Below, piece after piece: positions 11,454 to 23,500 of a stretch of DNA of 64,000 nt (within the stretch, counting starts at the first letter, position 1; the number at the start of each line of letters is the position of its first letter). Origin of the DNA: Hemicentrotus pulcherrimus (lineage: Eukaryota > Echinodermata > Echinoidea > Camarodonta > Strongylocentrotidae). Below the pieces are notes generated by a model. It ran no database searches. It was not told where the DNA came from and was given only the letters and a program-made list of their open reading frames with translations. Location: assembly GCA_003118195.1 (NCBI GenBank), contig BEXV01000474.1:6771-70770 (forward strand). Direction: 5' to 3'. The translations under genes and the position numbers were made by a program.

Positions 11454-12256
11454 TAGAGGCAGCGCCACCCGACGTGGGGTACAGGGGGCACAGTGCCCAC
11501 ACAAGTTTTCAAGTACCCTAAACGTACATGTTCTGCATTTTATTAAGTGCACCCTACCACCTTTGATAAGTGCCTTCTTTACCTCTGATAATTGCACCTA
11601 TTCAAATCTAAGAGGTACCCTGTTTTCTTTGACTTCGTGCCTCCTTTTCCTTACTAATAAGTGCCTCTTTTTTATTTATAAAAAAAAAAAAACCCTCCCC
11701 AATCTCATAAATGCCCCTTTTCGCCTCTGTTAAATGCCCCTATTTTTCATTCTGATACACGCCCTATTTTTCCTTTCTCCAGAAACATGTACCCCCAATT
11801 TAAAGCGACTAAGAGCAATTTTTTTTCTTTAATCCCCCCAAAGCTATAGTCGATATATTTCTATAACTTATTAAAGACTTTTCAGTCTTTCATGATGAAA
11901 TTGAGATGAAAACACCATCAGGGTTGTTCTTATTTTTTTTTACAAGATGTAATCAGTCGCAATGCTCACAAATCTTAAATTTTTTGCTTTCTCGCAATTT
12001 GAATATTTAGACCATCATATCCAACTGCAAACTATGATTATTAAGCAGTATATTGCACCATGTAAAAAGAAAAACAAATATTGAAATCATTCCTGATAAT
12101 GTAATCGCAATGTTTATACCAATGTCTAATGATTGTATATTTTTGCCTTGAGGCTTCCCTTAAAATTGTAGGTGCCTCTTTTTTATGAAAGTGTAATTTG
12201 GTAGTACCCCCTCCCCCACCCCCACCGCCAATTTGGAAGACGTTCCGACGCCCCTA
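11454..12256 (-). mobile_element. Non-autonomous hAT-like element, about 803 bp
   Basis: The left end TAGAGGCAGCGCC and the reverse-complemented right end TAGGGGCGTCGGA form short imperfect terminal inverted repeats of hAT type. The flanks CTCTCTCC (11446-11453) and CTCTCTGC (12257-12264) are an 8-bp target duplication with one mismatch, as hAT elements make. The left half holds at least eight decayed units of about 22-25 bp around AAGTGCCCCTTTTT. No transposase is present. It would depend on a relative such as the dead gene in the TDP1 intron; that pairing is inference. Strand is arbitrary; minus is used to match the fragment at 295. Confidence 0.7.
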
Positions 12257-12809
12257 CTCTCTGCTAATAGCAATGCATTGAACTTGAGTTGCCAGTAATT
12301 TTGTTATACTGATGTGGAAAGGTATGCCATCACTTCCATATTTTCCATCGATATTGAACCGTGTTGACATGAACCATGTTGAGTGGCATTCTATTATATT
12401 GATGAACCATTTATAGCAACCTGCGCATTTAATAGCTCTTGCTGATATTTAATTTGTATATAAATGGCTTTTTACTTTCATCGACTGAGAAAAATTCCAC
12501 CATTTATGCATCTAATGCTTAATTAGGATATTATTTCCTCGTGCACGTGGTTTAATTGTACACTATTAGTATTAAATGGGTGTCATGCTTGCAGAAAACG
12601 AATGTATGTGGGTAAGTTACTGATTGGAATATTTTAGTTTTTAATGAACTTTTCTGATACGTTCCTGGTACCGGTATCTATCCTAAGTGATATCAACATT
12701 TATTTTCATTTCTCAAAATTAATGGTAATAGATTTGAGAAATCATGCCACCGCCCTTTAGGTGGGTTCTAGATCAACGCTGCTCCTTATTTTGTGTCATG
12801 TTCTCAGTT

Positions 12810-13056
12810 GGAGAAAGAAAGAAAGAGAAAGAGGAGATGGAGAGAGAAGAAAGGACGTAATATGAAGAGAGGAAGGGTGAGAGTGAGAGAGAAAGAGAAA
12901 GAGAAAGAGAGAGAGGGAGAGATAAAGAGAGGGAGGGGGAGGGAGAGGGAAGAGCTAAGAGAAATAGAAATAGAAAATAGTGGTGGAAAAAATAGAAAAA
13001 AAGTGGAAAGGGATGGAGAAAGAGTAATTGTCAAAAAGGGAGGGAGTAGGGGGAAG

Positions 13057-13115
<59 letters not shown>
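12810..13115. repeat. Long GA-rich purine tract
   Basis: Purine-rich GA/GAAA/GGGA sequence runs to a pure GA tract at 13062-13115 after a short TA run. Open frames here are arginine/glutamate or serine/leucine low-complexity and not genes. Confidence 0.9.
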
Positions 13116-13120
<5 letters not shown>

Positions 13121-13504
13121 GGAGAGTGGATAAGTAGAAAAAGAATTATATCTTGAATATTAAAGGCTTTGGCCTACTACACTAGAATACACAGTATCAT
13201 GTTTTCCCCCACCCCCCTCTTCACCAATATCCCATTTCGCTAGCGAAAGAAATGTTTCACCTAGAAGAATATAACAACAAATACATCACAGTAAATGAAT
13301 GAATGATAACATTGACAAATAAGTTGATGAAATAAATCGACGACTACATACTATTAAATAATTAGCTTTGTATAGTATCTGTAAGTTTTCATTGCTGTCA
13401 TTTATTTTCCAAGAAGTTTCCTAAAGAATTACAAAGCTAACATTTGTATACGTTATATAAATCCAATCGTCTTTGTCTTTAGACGCTTTTTTCCTTCTCA
13501 TTTT
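13116..13504. other. Short AT-rich unique stretch before the gap
   Basis: No recognisable feature is visible. Confidence 0.6.
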
Positions 13505-13757
13505 NNNNNNNNNNNNNNNNNNNNNNNNNNNNNNNNNNNNNNNNNNNNNNNNNNNNNNNNNNNNNNNNNNNNNNNNNNNNNNNNNNNNNNNNNNNNNNNN
13601 NNNNNNNNNNNNNNNNNNNNNNNNNNNNNNNNNNNNNNNNNNNNNNNNNNNNNNNNNNNNNNNNNNNNNNNNNNNNNNNNNNNNNNNNNNNNNNNNNNNN
13701 NNNNNNNNNNNNNNNNNNNNNNNNNNNNNNNNNNNNNNNNNNNNNNNNNNNNNNNNN
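13505..13757. other. Assembly gap (253 N)
   Basis: Every base is N. The sequence resumes directly in a CT microsatellite, so the gap probably falls in a simple repeat that could not be assembled. Confidence 0.99.
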
Positions 13758-13830
13758 CTCTCTCTCTCTCTCTCTCTTCCTCTTCTTCCTCCCCTTTTAA
13801 CCTCCTTTTCTCTCTCTATCTCTCACTGTT
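13758..13830. repeat. (CT)n tract at the gap edge
   Basis: CT units follow the gap and decay into TCTTCCTCC. It is the reverse complement in kind of the GA tract at 13062-13115 on the other side of the gap. Confidence 0.9.
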
Positions 13831-14335
13831 CCCTACTCCTATTCTTCTCGCAACCTTACCTCGTCCTCTCTTCTAGATGGATTTCCCCCTCCTTCAATGA
13901 TATGTGTTTTGTGACTTGGCATGATAAAGTCTAATTTACCTACGATCTCTGTGTGCCGCCAAAATTAGATTCGTGCTGCCTCAGCGGATCGGTTCGCGCT
14001 CTCAACTCAGAACTCCAAAACTATCTTCAATTTCCCTCAAAAGAGACGAAAATCATACAACCGCTGCAAGCTTGTTACTAACAAAAGCTTCTACCGCGCC
14101 AATTTACAACCATAAAAACATGATTAACAAGCGGAAAAGGTCAGGGCGTATGAAAAAAACTTAAGCACAATTTATTTTGGTGAATTTTACTAATGATAAC
14201 TGCTTATAGATCTGGATGTTTTCAAATGCTACCGTTCATAGCTAGAGCACGTATTCCAGCGGGGCGGCTCCCCGTGTTTTCCCGCTCGAGTAGAGAAGTC
14301 AAAGCTTATTAATTAAGCACTGCTAGGAAGGTGTG

Positions 14336-14371
14336 CATTTGTGTGTGTGTGTGGGGGGGGGGAGGGGTGGG
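14336..14371 (+). repeat. (GT)n followed by G-run, quadruplex-prone
   Basis: A GT repeat passes into ten Gs, then GAGGGGTGGG. The G-runs satisfy a simple G-quadruplex pattern on the plus strand. Confidence 0.7.
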
Positions 14372-15149
14372 TTGTCAATATATACGTTCGTTACCGCTTG
14401 ATTGCCCTTATTAAAACGCAAGTGATAGCTTGACTGTAAGAACCTATTTTTACTTTCTATCTTTTAAACAAAGAGGGAAACAAGCGGGCGTCAAAAATAA
14501 GAAAAAGGCTGACCTTCAAAACAAAGACTGTGTTAGGAAAGACATTGACTGTAAATTCATTCATGATCGGATCTAGAGGCTACCCCCTCCCCTTCTTTGA
14601 ATGACTACCTATAACGACTTTCTACGATCTTGTATCCCTTCTATATTTTTTTTTTAACATTTCGCCGCCCCTCCCCATATCATCTGATTATTCTAGATTC
14701 GTCTTTTGTTTAAATTCCCATAATTCCCCGTTTATGGGTCCTACTTACGCGTTGAACCTCACAACAAATGAATGATAACTCTGTAAATACTATTTAAAAT
14801 GATATGGATTAATTGTATTTGGATATCGCAAAATCTCCCAAACATTCATTTACTATAATACCGTAAATATGATATAAATAAATTCAGTCCAAGACATAAA
14901 TAATATGTTCTGAATTTTGTTTAATAGTTTATACATGTACACATGGAATACAATTTATACAATAATTACTTCTTTGAGTCTTAATTTTGATGAACAAGTT
15001 TTCCAATACTATTTATTTTTCTAATGGTAATGTAATAAAGCCCACATTTCTAATATTTCAATTGAATAAGACTATTTTGATGAAAAAGTTGCATCAGTGT
15101 GATTGAATCTTGATAATAAAATGATAAAATATACCCTCGCCTCCAATCT

Positions 15150-15203
15150 CTCCCACTCTCTCTCTCTCTCTCTCTCTCGCTCTGTCTCTCTCTCTTTCTC
15201 TCC
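15150..15203. repeat. (CT)n microsatellite
   Basis: The tract is CT units with CGCTCTGT interruptions. Confidence 0.9.
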
Positions 15204-16879
15204 CGCTGATTATCATTTTACCTCTTTTGAGAGCATTTCCATCTATGCGTATAGCTTACACAATACGATACAGATGACACGTAATAAAATATCTCCACTT
15301 ATACTTTGTGCTCCGAGTATGTAAAATAACAGAAAATTTTACAGGAACATTTAGCAACAAAATCATTGGTAGCACTGCATGAGAGGCATATGCGAATGCC
15401 AGATGTCGATGTTATTCGTATTATACATTCTTAGTTCTTGTCATACTATTGCTAATACTGTATTACTAATAAAATAAAGAGTTTGAAATTTCCAAAAAAA
15501 ACTTCAATACCGGCAATATTCGTTTGAAACCTGACGTTGCATATTTCAGTTGAGGGATGATAAATAAGTTACTAAAATTCAAAGTTGTTTATGTAATGTG
15601 AAGACAATAATGTTCTTTATTAGTAAATAACTGTAAAGGGAACAATATCAATTTCGAATTTAGATTATAATGTTCCAAGTTATGATATTGAATAAAACTA
15701 GAAAGTAACTAATTTCTCACACAAAGGCATATATAGTTACTCCAGGCAACGAAATAATACTTGCACAGAATTTAATCGCAATAATTTGTTTGAATATAAT
15801 ATCGACTCGAAATGTTAGAAAGCAAAGTAGGTGAATTCTATTTCCGATTGTAGACTGTATTTTTATGTTTCAGATAGAGAGACAGAAGATGCCTTCGCTG
15901 ATACAATATAATGAGAGTACTTGACATTTAAAATCTGTATTTTGATCAAAACTTATTGATACTTTATGGATACCATGAAGTTAGTAGGTTTTTTTTCTTT
16001 TTCCAAACGACTCTTTTTTATCAATGATATTATTGGAACATTCTGAATAAATAATTAATCGATTTTGTTTGGTTTCTCTTACTAAAATGTAAAACAGTAA
16101 GCCTAAACATTATGTTTTAAAGTTTCTAGGTGTTCATCCATATACTATTTACAATATCGATATACACCCGTCTGTTTATACAGATTTACAACACAAATTA
16201 TTAATCATAACGATACAGTCTATTTCCTCACATTCCCCGACATTAAGCGCAGTCTCTCTCTCTATATATATATCTCTCTCTTTCTCTTTCCCTCTTCACT
16301 TTTCTTATCGTGTGTAAAAACCTGCTCTGAATAAGAATAATGCTTCAGAACTGAGTCGATGGCTTTGGTGTATGCAAGTTCATGAGGAAGGGAGAATAAT
16401 TCGTACAGTACTATAGTATTTTATGAAAGTAGGCATCACTTATTTTAGACAAAGGTAGTTTCATTTTGATGTATTCATATTACTACAAGCTCAACACAAA
16501 TTCCTACTGACGACTGATATACACTAAAAGAACAAGCCATAGAGGGCGTAACAGTTAAAGTGAGAAAAGGGGGCATACACGGGGCATACAAGAGAGGGGG
16601 AGAAACGAAGGGAAAGAAATATATAGGATGTTGACTGAACGGAGAAATAAATGGTAAGAGAATGTATTAGTGAGGAAGAGAAAGTACGACGCCATCCGTT
16701 TCATTGGTTTTTAAAATTATTGAATTAATTATATTCAGTATTTTGTACAAGTCATGTATGATAAACTAAATTATTAGGAAAGATAACCATAAATCGTCTT
16801 CTCGTTTCTAAAATCATATAGCAATGCATATAAAATGGTGATCAACGTGCCTGCACAAAGAAAATTTCTTGCAATATAA

Positions 16880-16885
16880 TTTATT
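16880..16885 (-). promoter_or_regulatory. Candidate VSX2 polyadenylation signal
   Basis: TTTATT on the plus strand reads AATAAA on the minus strand, about 135 nt after the VSX2 stop. Other AATAAA copies lie farther downstream, so the 3' UTR length is uncertain. Confidence 0.3.
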
Positions 16886-17019
16886 TTATGACGATAAATC
16901 TAACTCATTCATATTTCGCTCTGTTAATTTACTTGGCAAGTATATACAAATCAAACTTACATCGGCGGCCATTTTGATGACATTAATGTCACATATCACA
17001 TAACATCGATATCACGTGT

Positions 17020-17525
17020 TCATGAGTCGACCTCGATTTCATCGCATTCTTCATCATGGCTTTCGTCACCTGACGATGAATCTCCCGATGCCCAATCTCC
17101 AAGTCGGACCCGATTTCCATGTCTTCTATCATCTTGACCATGATGGGCGTGGCCATCGGGAGAAGACGTCGAACAATTGGCGCGTTCATCATCCCCCGAC
17201 CACACCCCACTGTCTCTCTTCTCCCCGGTTCCAATATGCGAATCACTGGATGAGTGCTGGTCCCTATGTGATGCTGCCTCTGAGCACCCTGTTGTAGTGG
17301 TGCAGGGCCGAGCATTGCCGCTTAGGAGTCTGGCGCTATGCTCTTGAGCTTTAGCCCGTAAAGATGCGATGCTATTGGTCCTAATATCATCTGCACCGCT
17401 CATACTCGAGTCGTTTTGTTGATGGAGCGTTTCCTTGATGATGCTACTCTTGCTTTCTCGGTAGATCTTGTCTTCTTTTTCATCACCGGTCACGTCAGGA
17501 ATATCCACCGATTTCTTGTGCATAC
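17020..17525 (-). CDS. VSX2: VSX2 coding exon 5 (CVC end, OAR motif, acidic tail, stop)
   Basis: The acceptor is CTTCATGCAG. The exon starts by completing Gly, then MHKKS. The OAR motif is [20 protein letters not shown]; in related proteins OAR modulates transactivation and DNA binding. The last 80 residues are rich in Asp, Glu, Ser and His and end EIEVDS before TGA at 17022-17020. The tail is not recognisably conserved. Confidence 0.95.
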
Positions 17526-20500
17526 CTGCATGAAGAGAACATGATTATATTGACTGTAAAGTAAATAGACAATAAACAGAGATTTGACAGTTTTTGTTCC
17601 CACAATTATTGTGGCAGGCCTAACTGCGAAGGCCCTGTAAACTCATATAATGAAAAGCTAATATAGCTACATAACATTTTTCGGCAGATATCTGTTCTGA
17701 GCCACAATGATCTGCATTGAATAGATATCGAAATTGTTAGATCAGTACTTTCTTAATTCTTTGTCATTAAAGTATTCTTTAAGAAGGCATGATTTGAATC
17801 GCATTCCCCAAATAAAGTTTCGTGTGGATGCATTCTTTATTTTGTCTCCTTTGTAGGCTTGTTTACACATCACCATGGACAAGGTGTTTTACCAAAATGT
17901 CCCTCTCGATAAGGGAGCATAACATCGGTACCTGGCAATGGTGTGATAGCATTAATTGCAGGGCTCTCAATACCCTAGACAGATAAGACCACACTGTAAC
18001 TATTATTATTAATATTGTTGTTGTTGTTGTTGTTAGACGTAGTAGTAATTGTAGTAGTAGGCCTAGCAGTATTGTTATTTCATTATTAGAAGTGTTATCA
18101 GTTTTTGTTAATAATTATTATTTATCATTATTATTATTATTGTTGTTAATATGATTATAATTAATTATTGTTATTATTATGATTTTTACTATTTATTTAT
18201 TATTAACAATAATAGAATAAAATATTTTGTATCATTGTTATTCTCATCAATTATTGTTATGATTACAATAATTATTATAATTGTTTTTCTCATTTTTTAT
18301 TATCATCTAACCATCATCGTCATATCACCATTATCATAATCACCCTCATTATCATTACTATATTTCGAAATACTTACCTAGCAACCACGGAGCGCAACTA
18401 TCTCCTTCTTCAGCTGCTTTCAAAATGCTGTCTGGGAGAGGGAGAGAATGCCTGACCATAGCCCCATATAGACCGTACTCCGCCATCACACTGCTTCTGC
18501 CCCAGCACTTCTCCTTCTTTCGCCACTTAGCCCGACGATTCTGAAACCAAACCTAGAAAAACGAAAGGAAGAAAGATAACCATAAGGTTATAGAAATATT
18601 AGAGATATGCAAAATTCACAAAATGGCGCCCAGATGACGTCACATTATCTATATGACATCGAAAAGTCTTCTATTGTGCCAACTGTGAATGAAAATGCAA
18701 AGTCATTCTTGAGCTATCTGTTCTACAAGAAATGTACTTTAAGAAAGAAAAAATATTCTGACGAATATAAGAGGGAATATGTGTTAAATTACATACCACC
18801 TTACGATATTTTTCTTTTGTCAATGTTAAGTCGGATATTCGACTGAAATTATATCACAGTGACTGTTTGGACTCTGGAAAGCAAGAAAGATTTTTTTTTT
18901 CTTTGAAAAGTCACCACTGATCACATGCTAAGAACAAGGTTTTTTTTTCCATTGGTGATGTAAAGTGAGCCATGAACATTAAACCGAAATCGTTGCTATT
19001 CTTAATGAAACCAGGTCATGACTAGATTTATTAAAAAAAATACCATTCATAATCGTCAGAGGGGAATTGAACAGGGTATTATAAAGAATACAACGATCAA
19101 ACTTCAACAGCATATGTTTTAGCATGATGTCAAGAGTTTTTTATCGATTTCATAATGTATAATGTTTTCATTGTTGGTAGACTTACGATGTGATGATTTT
19201 ATAATATGATGTTACAATTGCAGTGATAGTGAGTGAGAATAATTAATTTTAATCCAACAGAGTGAGAGTGATACAAATAGATTCGTGTTTTCCTAATCAA
19301 TGTAATTTTGATACTCTATAAATTGTTTGGGTTGACTTTACGTTTTCGTATATAGTATCCACATCATTAGAAGAATTCACATGGTGTGAACAGAGATTGT
19401 GATAGTTGTGATTCTGTAACTCACAAGAAAGAATAGTAAATATCCTCGTATCCATACACATTTAGAAGGTAACAACAAATAATATTTGATTATATCAAAC
19501 ATGTTGTGAAGTACACTTTAAATATTGATTTTTGCATGTATATCTCTTGTTTACTTAAGATTAATCTTGACAGAAAGAGATAGACGATACCAATCGCATT
19601 CCGGTGTATATTCAAAATGTTAGTATTCCGGAATAAGTATGGTTTTTATGAAAACCGTTTCAAACTAAATTACGTATTTGAAGCAGAAATTAAAAAAACA
19701 GACAAAAGGTTGCCAGAAAAACTGTGAAAGCACTGTAAATGAAGAGTAGCAAAATATATTACAGTAGAGAAAATATGTGATTTGTATTGATAACATTGTA
19801 CCTAAATTATATTTGTTCTCACAACTTTATTTCATGTCTGAATGTAAATAAATACGTCATTTGAGGCACACACACCAAACCAACAAAAATGAAAAAATTA
19901 GGAAGTGAACAGGGTGATTATTAAAAAAAATAAAACATCGTAACACCATCTATAAAGCTCTCTTTCCTACTGAAATATTGATACATTGTGTGGTGATTTT
20001 GATAAATGAGTCATTCGAATCTGACCAAGTTCCTTGCATCATTTAGAAGATAAACTTAGTGACCAATGGTAGGAAAAAAATTGACACGAAGTACGTGCTG
20101 AAATGAAATCCATTGCAATATATGTTACATATTTTGTATGTAGTCAGTATATGTATTCTAGTTTGACATCAATTATTCACTCTCGCTATACGGTCTCGCT
20201 CCAAGCAAGATATATGAATTTTTTAAAGATCATCACCGCTCGACTTTGCGGAGTTTCTTTGACACAGTCACGGGTTTTTCTGAAGGAATCAATATGGAAG
20301 TAATCACAAGATTGATAATTGCCTCCCAATTAGCACTCAAGCCTCGTCACTTCTAGTGGGTTGTGAGCAAGGCAAAATGATACGCCGGTAAATAACAATA
20401 GATGAGTGAGAATGAGCGAACCAATCAGACACGTGGAGGGAATGTTTGAAGTCAGGCAATATGGCGGTTAAAAGCAGGCCATTCAGAAGTTGTTTCAGAC

Positions 20501-23500
20501 AAACACTGCAATACAAAGACCTTAATGAGTGCCATGTCGATAATTGCACGATTTCTCGAGAGCTACGACTGTTTAAAAGTTAGATGATGATTTCACTTTG
20601 CAGTTTGAGTTATTCCTCACCTAATGATCACTTAGATTGAAGACATGCTGAAGATAGCAAATTATTGATGATTATTGTCCATTTTGACAGTGATTCAGCA
20701 CTTACACAGTAAAATATAAGGTATTTTGAAGTGGAATTTCTAAAGCAAGCTAGGCTCGATGCTGTGACTAATCGAGAAAAAAAAAATTCTATTTTCATTT
20801 GAATTCTTATCCTGTACAGAATAAATGGTTATGAATGACTGAGTTGCAACATGCTTAAACGGTTAAGTGATAGAAAAGGGAGGTACAATTTATTCAAGAA
20901 ATCCTTTGAAATCATTCGACTTCATAATTACCAACAAACGAACGCAGCATTTTATACTAAAGCAAAATCAAAAATATTAAACAAGTAGGTCTGTATGATA
21001 ATAATGATAGATGTATTTATATAATTGAGTAGTGGCCTACTGCGCTTATTGCAAAGTATAATTCTTGCTCTAGCTTTAGCTCAGTCAAGTCAACCTGATA
21101 AGCCCTAAAGCATTTCACAAATATTACTTTCTACGAAGTATCCATTTGCATAAACCTGGGTAGAGAGTGGCAAATACAGATTGTATGTCTTGGCAAATGC
21201 CGGCCAAATGACGTTCGCAGGGATCCGAATCACGAATCATGTGATTCAGAGTCCGACGACCTACCCACTAGATCACCTCGTCAATGAAGGACCGCGAGAA
21301 GTGAAGGAGAGGTCAACGCAGGCCTCATCTTATCGTCGTCATCATGATGCCTCTTAATGGTAAGTGATACTCTACCATTTAGAAAGGACCGGGTCTTCTA
21401 TAGACAGGATAGAGAAACTCAGTTCGTAAAAGCGTGTAGGTGAAAAGAAATTGATTTGATTTCCAGATACCTTGTCAAAGTTTTGCTAAATGATTTAGAG
21501 CTTTTCATTTCTTGCTGGATTACCTCTTTATCAAATTATTCTTAATTTGCACCCTTAAGACATCTAGCCTCGATGCTCCCCGAAGTCTGGATGTACACAA
21601 CCCAGAGCGTGCCTGACCAGCCCAACATCAAATTTCAGACCGGACAACGACATCATCACTCAATACATCAATCCAAACTTGGGCTTCCATACCCACGCTC
21701 CAACCCCACCTAGCTCTCCCCACCATATTTATTTCCCACAACGAAAACAGACAAATTTGCAAATTTAATTTTCCTGAGCACACAATAGAATAAACAAACA
21801 GAGCGAGGGGAAAGCGGATGAAAGGAACGAGGGAAACACGGGTTCAAGGAAAAGATTGTAACAAATTAGACGCAGGGCATGATATAAAATTGGTCTTTGA
21901 GAAAAGCAAACTTTAGAGTTGGAGCTGAGACAACAACGGTTGATCCGAGTTGATTTCCCAGGTGAACTCTAGCTCCTATAGTTTTTCTTAGTACATCAAA
22001 TTGTTTTGAGGTTGAGTTATTACAGTGAGTTAATCAAGCACCCGAGTCGAACCTCATTACCACAACTTCGTGTCATTTCTTCAAACACCGGAAAATTGTT
22101 CATTTGTCAAATTAGGCGCCAAATTGGAAATTAAGTACGTCACGTTTGCCACGTTTTCGGATTAGCTTTTTTCTTCGATTTCCATCTCTATCTGCCTTGC
22201 AGATTGAGGCAAAGTACTCTAACAATTCAATTGCGTCTTTGTCTTTGCTTTCTGTACTGTTTTCATCACTCCCAGGCGAGTGGAGGCAGAGCAGATTCTA
22301 AAACTAGACGAGCTCGGCCTGGCTCCCGCAGGCGGTGTACCAATCATCTTAGAATCTAACTGAAGGGAATCGTTTTACTGTAGTCCCCCAGCGCATGACC
22401 GAACTTTAACGCTTAGTTATCCTTCCGATTAGGCATTAACGTCCAATCAGTCGTCCCTCTCTCTTTCACATGAGTAGCTAAAATCCAATCTTTTCCCTCA
22501 TCATCTTCATCCTAAATAGAACGGTATCCACGTTCACACTTGTATAACCTATATCTCAATCACTGCACCATCGTTTGTGAGTGGTGGACGGTAACCATGG
22601 CAATTACCAACATTCTCTCTAACCAACTTTCACCCATTCTCTACCTCAGATTCTGATACCTCAGGTATTAAACATGTTGATATATCCAGACCCAAGCTCT
22701 AACATGTGATAGTGGAGTGATGAAATTTGAATCCCGATTTGATTTTATCAAGCTCGATGTACATGTAAGAATATACTACTTTCGTCAGTCTTAACCAGCT
22801 TAAGCAAACAACGATGCCCATAGTATACTCAAACTCTAATTGTATCAAGAGCTCAGTGATTTTTTAAAAAGAATTTCAATTTAATGGCACGGTTTCCCGA
22901 AGCATCTTAATTACACTTTGATGGGCGAACCCATAGACTTCTCTAATATGACTGTCATCAATGTACCTTCAGTTTGAATTAAGGGCAAAATGCTTCACAT
23001 CTCGTTCCTCTGAGGTTTTAACCAATCACTTAGTTTTTTAAGTAATACTTCGATTTATGTAGGTATTAATGGTCATCATATTTTGTTAACCGTATCGCGT
23101 CTTTCATGTAAAAGGACAAAACTTAATTACAATTTTTAATGTGAAATAATTAGTATTTTCAATATGTTTGAACTATTTTAACGAGAAGAAGCGACATACA
23201 TCATCACTCCCAAAACTAAAGTATCGAATCGTTATTTAAAAGAGTCCAGGAGTGACGCGTTTTACAAAAAAATATATAAGTATTTTTGATATGTTGAATA
23301 TAACATCACACAAAGGGTATATCCAGCATGAAAAGAGTTAACCTGTCAGTTTGATAACACCGTCGGCTTCCTGGCCCTTTTAAATGGTGATTTCAATACT
23401 TTCGCTTTTACAATTGAGGATAATGTGAACACACCTTACAAGCATCCCATCTCCCTTCTCCTTATGCCTATCACGGAAAGGAGAAATAAATTTGAGAAAA

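Larger units (their letters stand above)
13830..16880. other. Intergenic stretch between the gap and the VSX2 3' end
   Basis: It contains a GT tract running into a G-rich run (14336-14371), a CT tract (15150-15203), a short CT/TA tract (16250-16292) and long AT-rich unique sequence. I recognise no gene or RNA. Confidence 0.7.

Noticed and set aside
13473..13934. Long open frame through the N gap
   Set aside because: It is open only because N codons are not stops; the rest is CT repeat.
14570..14675. Possible short hAT derivative (CTAGAGGCTACC ... CGCCGCCCCTC)
   Set aside because: The ends resemble the family at 11454, but no 8-bp target duplication was found.
17016..17315. Open frames in other frames over the VSX2 last exon
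   Set aside because: They are shadows of the VSX2 reading frame and have no recognised domain.
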